A DNA stretch of 64,000 nt from NCBI RefSeq assembly GCF_963675165.1, contig NC_087383.1, positions 1,580,979 through 1,644,978 on the forward strand. The letters are read 5' to 3'. The DNA comes from Halichondria panicea (Eukaryota > Porifera > Demospongiae > Suberitida > Halichondriidae). The notes below the pieces were generated by a model. That model saw nothing but the letters and a program-made list of their open reading frames with translations. It was not told where the DNA came from and searched no databases. The position numbers and the translations under genes are program-made. Positions 59,133-64,000 of the stretch are shown piece by piece. How positions within the stretch are numbered: position 1 is the first letter of the stretch; each line of letters opens with the position of its first letter.

Positions 59133-62100
59133 ATGAGCACTAACAAAGTTTTGAAGCTAGCCAAGGCTGCTATTGACAAGAAAGACTATGAAGCAGCCCT
59201 CAAGCATTGTCAAGTCAGTACCTGTAACTGTACATGTACTGTACATTAATTGGCATTCTGGGTTGCTGGTGGCCAGTGGGTAAAGCACTCAACTGAAGAT
59301 CAGAAGGTTGAGAGTTCGAGTCCTGTTAGTAGCATTTTCATTTTTTAAGGAATTCACTCAGCTTAATTTGCCCCGAAAAATACCACCGCATCCTGATGTA
59401 AAGGTTTTGGGGGATCTGACTCGACAATAAAATCTTTAACATAACCATGGTAAACATATCATAACTTATATATCCTCAGGATGTGTTTATCAGGGATGCT
59501 AGTAACTACAATGGGAATGTGTTTGCTGGACTGGCTTGTCTCCAGCTGAGTCGACATGACGACGCAAGACGTCATTACAGCACAGCCATTGAGACACAGC
59601 CAGATAATCCTCTAGCCTGGAAGGTCTGTTGACAAGTGGTCAGATACTGTAACTATCAGGAGATTATAAAGTTTACGAATCCTCCCTTTTATAGTATCTC
59701 ATTTTGATTTTGTGATCTTCTCATAGAGTTCAAGTGTATAGATTTTCTGCATTGTTCGGTAGGGTTGAATATTGTCAGGAGGATGAGCGTTTAAAGACAG
59801 TGAACATTCTCAATACTTACAATGTACGTTCTCAAACTGTGAGAGATGTTGCATTATATGCAGGGTCTGGCTAACTACTATGACAAGCACAGGCCAGTGG
59901 TGCAACAGGAGCAACTGGATGCCCTCAACACATACTCCAAACTGCTCTCATTTGTTGAAAGGTGTGAGATTTGACAACTGGTTAAATTTTACTGCAGAAT
60001 GGAACTTTCAATATCATTTTTTTTCTTCTAATACAGTGTGCCTCAGATTTATTTAAAGGATGCATACTTGCATGAATTGTGTGTAATTTCATTCACTCTG
60101 TATTTTCACTCATGCATGTAGTGATGCTACCAAGACCTCCTCCATCCTCTTCAAGATGGCAGTCCTACACGAGGTCCTGAGTCAGCATTCCGAGGTCCTA
60201 TCCTGCTACGGCCGTATCCTGGCAACCACAGAGGAGGGGGCAGAGCTGCCTACGGAGAAAGTAGCTACCATGATCTCTCATTTCCTCTCACAGAAAGACA
60301 CTTCTCTTGCAATATGGGGCATGGTATGTGATTTTTTGTTTATACGCACTGGACTGTTATGCTATATTGATTTTGATGCTATTTTGCAGCTAGTGAAAGC
60401 CTTTGATTTGTTTGAGGGTGACACTAAGAGTGGAGTAAGGTCAAAATTCGTATCAAGGGGGATGGCTGTCTACAAGGTATGTTAGAGGTTTGCATTGTGC
60501 TGCTACTAATTTAAGTTAATATATTTCCCAGGCTAGCATTTCTCTTGATGGAGGTCTGCATGCCAAACTAGTCTCTGAATGTGAAGAGCTTCTCTCCTGT
60601 CAGCCACAGCATGCACTCCTCTCACTGGTGCAGCTCACTCTGTGGGAACAAGGTAGCCATTTTGTTACTTACTGATACATGTTCAATAGTTGTTCCTCAC
60701 AGCTCCTGCAATGCAAGTGCAATATCCGTGTGATGTCTCGCTGGAACTGACTAGCAACCAGAAGGGGTGGTGTGAGCAGCTAGGAGTGTTGATGGATGAG
60801 GGTACATTGGATGCTACAGGATTAGGTGTGGCTTGTGCAGGGGATGCTCTAGTGAAGGTTACTGATGGAAAATGGATAGACGCTAAAACAGTGATTGAAA
60901 ACGGTAAGTATTGAGAGATTATTTGCATATTTAATTCTCATTGCTCCAGGTTTGACCTCATGCCCTGCTATGTGTGAGCTCCACCTCCTCTCAGTCATCG
61001 TCCATCTTCGTCTCCATGACTACCACAATGCCGAGCTGGAAGGTCAAAAAGGTCAGTAGACACCATGTACACCACCACCAACTGAAATTGATCATATGCA
61101 GGTCTGAAGTGTGCATCTTCTTTCCCTAAGTGTCTGATTACTTCTGTGCAAACTAAACTGAAGTGAGTTGCATATAATTTTACTGGACTGCTCTTTTATA
61201 ATTATATATACCCATACTAAACGTTATTGGCTTCTCCATAGACTGTGTCTGCTCTGTGTTGCCACGGAGAGTGAGGACGGCCCTCAATCCAAGGCTCTAG
61301 CAAATGAGGTAAGTAATGGCCACCCTGAGCTTTTATACTTGCCTTCTTTGCAGTTCTCTGAATTGATGTCAGGTGACTTACATATGACTGCACTGGTTAC
61401 TAGAGGGTACATACTCGCTGGGGAACTTCCTCAAGCTAGGGAGGTATGTATGCATTGTACATAATATGTTACATGTATGTTATGTATAATTATAGTCTAT
61501 AATTTTTTCTGTTTATAAGCCCTTGATATAATAGAAGTTGCATGTTTCTGATACAGTGACGTGACTATGGTAACCAACTTGTCACAGGTGCTGCATACGC
61601 TGCAAGGACAGGAGAGTGCCAAACACTTGGTGTGTGCGTTGCAAGGAGAGATATTTCTATCAATGGAGGACTGGGACAATGCTATCAAACAGTGAGCATG
61701 CAACTCTGTATACTACCTTTGATTAAAATATTGAAACCTAACCTCTGTATACGTACGGTTTTTTTCTTGGTTTTGAGCCAGAGAATTAAAGCATGTCCTC
61801 AGAGAGTTGTCTAAAACGGGTCTGTTTCAATAACTTTGAATGCTTGTAATCAAGAGTTAACTTAGAAGACGTAATTGCATGCAACGGAGCTGTACAGTAT
61901 TTATCATTTCCTACTACACTCCTAGATTGACTGCTGCCATTGAACAAATGTCCCAACTCATCCACTCTTCATTTTCTTCATAGGACGGCCATCTGGAGGT
62001 CAGAGGTCACTGACAAGAGACCCGCCTATGCATCATTCATTCAGGTACAGCTCACATTACTATGGCAGTGACATTAATCACTTTACCCTCCAGGCTGCTA

Positions 62101-63920
62101 AATTGGAAAGTGTTTTTCTACTTGGGTAGATACCAGAAGCTTGTCAACAAGAACACAGAGTAAGCACGTATTGTAAGGAAGTGTTAAGTAAGTTACTTTA
62201 AAGTTAAAACTTAGCAGCCATTGCTCAGATTTTAAAGTTTTTCGTATACTTGTTGTGGTGATGTGCATGGCTTTAATTGAGTGTCCTACATTGTTCTGAG
62301 GCTTGTTACATTTTCACAGACGAGCTATAAAGTGCTTCCAGAAGGCAGTTGCTCTAATACCATCTCTAACTATGGCAGCCATGGAACTGGGAGACCTGCT
62401 CACAACCAGTGGAGAAGAGGTCAGATAATGGGAGTTGTGGTAGTCTAGTTGTGGTAGTCTAGTATGTACAGTGAAACCTGCTTACAGTGGGGGCCTTCCC
62501 TGGGAGAGCCCCATGCAACCATTGTAGTGGTTATCCTTGCTGACCAATATGGTAGTAATAATGCCTATATACCAACACATATGCTATGTAGATTGGCAGG
62601 CACCTCTGTATTATCATAGATTGAAGAGTTAGAGGGATAGGAAATGGAGTGGTGCACGTGATGATTTTACATTGAATCTGCAGTGAAGCCTCGAGAATTA
62701 TCCGCGTTACGAGGCTATTAAGCACATTTTTGTCGGGTAACTCCCAAAGCTGTGTTTCCTCGAGACATCATCTCTTTCAGCAATTTATAACACGCCTAGT
62801 CCATGAGCCATGTGTAGTACTTGCTAACGACTGACCACACCCAGTAAAAAGAGACTTTCCAATAAAGTTATATGTTCCCAAGGCTGTTTTAGAGCTATTG
62901 GAACATATAACGTGTAAGCGTGCTGGTTATGACTACTACAATAGGTATAGACCTTGAAATATAAGTGAGTTGCACGGACTAAGCACAGTTACTTGTAGTT
63001 TATTATGCACTGAGTGTAGAAATAGATATTGTTGTGATGGCCTCGATTAAACCGCAGCGTAGCGCGGATGTTACTCGAGATACCAACCGTTTCCTATCCC
63101 TCTAACTCTTCAATCTATGGTATTATAGAGAGTGGCCTGCTTATGCATGCAGTGTGACCAAAATAGAGAGTTTCATTTTTTAACAGTGCAATTGTTCATT
63201 ACACAGCAAAAAGCATTTTGAGTGTACAATAAGATTTGCACCGGCTCCCCTCCTGACAAGTAAGACACACCCATGCATCAACTGCTACCCACACCCCTCT
63301 CCCACCCCCCAGAGGAGACACGCCTGGTTAAGGACTGGCCTGGTTAAGGACTGGCCTGTACCACCACAGCAAGGGGAGTTATAACGAGGCCATTAAGTGG
63401 TAAGTTTTAGGAGGGCAGGTCTTTCATAGTCACACGATCATGTGTTTGTGTTTCCATAGCTTCCAAACGTACGGTCGAGTGGACTCGAGTAATGTGTAAG
63501 TAATATTCAACAAAAGCTATGGTGTATGGATTTTGATCCCAGCCCTCTTTTTTCCCCCCCCTACACACCCGCAGACCCACACACACTGCAGACAATGCTA
63601 GGAGTGCCTGGGTGATGCTTACCTCTCCAGAGGAAACTTCAACTCTGCCCTCAATGCATTCAACAAGTGCCTAGAGGTATTAGCTACATGCAAAACATAT
63701 CAAACCATTAACGAATTCCTTCCCCGATATATACACAGCTGGAGCCCTCCTCCCTCTACTCTCTATATCGGTAAGCTAAGTCGTGCTTGAACAACCAGAC
63801 CACACCCTCTCTCCCATAGACTGGCGGGTATCAAACGTATGTTGGGTGAGCTGAGAGAGGCTGTGACTGAGTACACTGCAGTACTGGAGCTGGACTCGCA
63901 CTATGTGCCCGCTCTTAAAG
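59133..63920 (+). CDS. SKIC3: SKI3 / TTC37, Ski complex TPR scaffold (5' part; frame lesions)
   Basis: The gene runs off the right edge. Exons: 59133-59213, 59480-59623, 59864-59961, 60122-60323, 60390-60476, 60532-60652, 60703-60903, 60950-61051, 61102-61162, 61242-61308, 61354-61443, 61588-61691, 61984-62044, 62094-62159, 62320-62419, 63207-63259 (weak), 63315-63399, 63460-63493, 63602-63676, 63739-63770, 63820-63920. TPR content typical of TTC37: VLKLAKAAIDKKDYEAALKH, NGNVFAGLACLQLSRHDDAR, DNPLAWKGLANYYDKHR, AWLRTGL, ECLGDAYLSRGNFNSALNAF, DSHYVPALKG. SKI3 scaffolds the SKI2 helicase with SKI8 to feed mRNA to the cytosolic exosome. Lesions: exon 62094-62159 is 66 nt where phase needs 65 (T5 run at 62113); exon 63207 has an in-frame TGA; exon 63315 holds a 16-bp tandem duplication (63323-63354) that breaks the frame. 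Confidence 0.8.
59262..59333 (+). repeat. tRNA-like sequence, probably a decayed SINE head
   Basis: In the first SKI3 intron: an A-box-like tggccagtggg, a B-box-like agttcgagtcc and a pairable acceptor stem (gttgctg / tagtagc with wobble pairs), with ctgaaga (GAA anticodon) in the loop position. The anticodon and T stems pair poorly, so a working tRNA is unlikely. Confidence 0.4.
62420..63206. other. Transposon-filled SKI3 intron
   Basis: An intron of about 790 bp. It starts with a pogo-like end (cagtgaaacctgcttacagt at 62469) and contains the TIR element at 62615-63120. The rest is unremarkable. Confidence 0.55.
62609..63126. mobile_element. About 505-bp TIR element with TATTAT target duplication
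   Basis: Inverted ends of about 30 bp (catagattgaagagttagag then ggataggaaa) at 62615 and 63120, flanked by tattat at 62609-62614 and 63121-63126. The interior has a foldback around 62868-62911 (gttatatgttccc... / ggaacatataac) and no long reading frame. Family unknown. Confidence 0.8.
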
Positions 63921-64000
63921 GTCAGCTGTGTTTGTGTGTGCGGGTGAAATAGGCCTGCTGGAATTGGTTGTATGCGGGAGTGTCTGTCGTAATCACAGTA

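Noticed and set aside
59262-59333. A functional tRNA-Phe gene
   Set aside because: Boxes and loop bases are suggestive, but the anticodon and T stems do not pair.
63577-63601. In-frame stop (tgctag) as a third break in SKI3 exon near 63600
   Set aside because: Using the AG of gctag as acceptor and the earlier donor at 63494 keeps the frame, giving SSN|ECLGDAYLSRG, so no lesion is needed.

Overview
The window is nuclear DNA of an animal. I infer a sponge, most likely a demosponge. Reasons: metazoan genes (DONSON, HAX1, MESD, a receptor tyrosine phosphatase, FADD-like, DCAF12), very tight gene packing, short GT-AG introns (often 45-400 bp), and many small inverted-repeat transposons inside introns. 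The phylum is an inference; no species-diagnostic marker was seen. Exon models below were built by eye from splice sites, reading phase and family similarity. For nearly every complete model the summed exon length is a multiple of three.

Layout, left to right: (1) 1-2236, two tandem agmatinase-like ureohydrolases (+), the first cut by the window edge; (2) 2586-4683, ETF alpha subunit (-); (3) 4905-7118, an unrecognised nuclear-type protein (+); (4) 7363-15166, a large gene (+) fusing an extracellular NOTUM-like hydrolase to an ABCG half-transporter; (5) 15363-17324, fructose-1,6-bisphosphatase (-); (6) 17847-20674, a receptor tyrosine phosphatase (-) divergent from (7) 20842-24422, the elongation factor ELL (+); (8) MESD (-) and DCAF12 (-), the latter divergent from (9) ribosomal protein eS17 (+); (10) DONSON (-), a GH31 glycosidase (-), HAX1 (+), cyclophilin B (-), TIM13 (-), a MIF-family gene (-), an MPPED phosphoesterase (+), NAA60 (-), a FADD-like death adaptor (+), a shieldin-2-like OB-fold protein (-), and a small membrane protein (+); (11) 48440-52658, an apparent TPR + aldo-keto reductase + DUF885 peptidase fusion (-); (12) 52809-58969, the cap methyltransferase CMTR2 (+); (13) 59133 to beyond the right edge, SKI3/TTC37 (+).

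Most genes are housekeeping. They act in mitochondria (ETFA, TIM13, HAX1, agmatinase), in mRNA capping, elongation and decay (CMTR2, ELL, SKI3), in genome maintenance (DONSON, shieldin-like), and in secretion and signalling (MESD, NOTUM-like fusion, phosphatase, cyclophilin B, NAA60). I see no operon logic. Divergent pairs sharing promoters of about 75-190 bp are a repeated theme.

The strongest unusual signals are the NOTUM-ABCG fusion, the TPR-AKR-DUF885 fusion, an 804-bp TIR transposon with an 11-bp target duplication that carries a decayed RecQ-helicase fragment (Pack-MULE-like), and clustered reading-frame lesions in SKI3.
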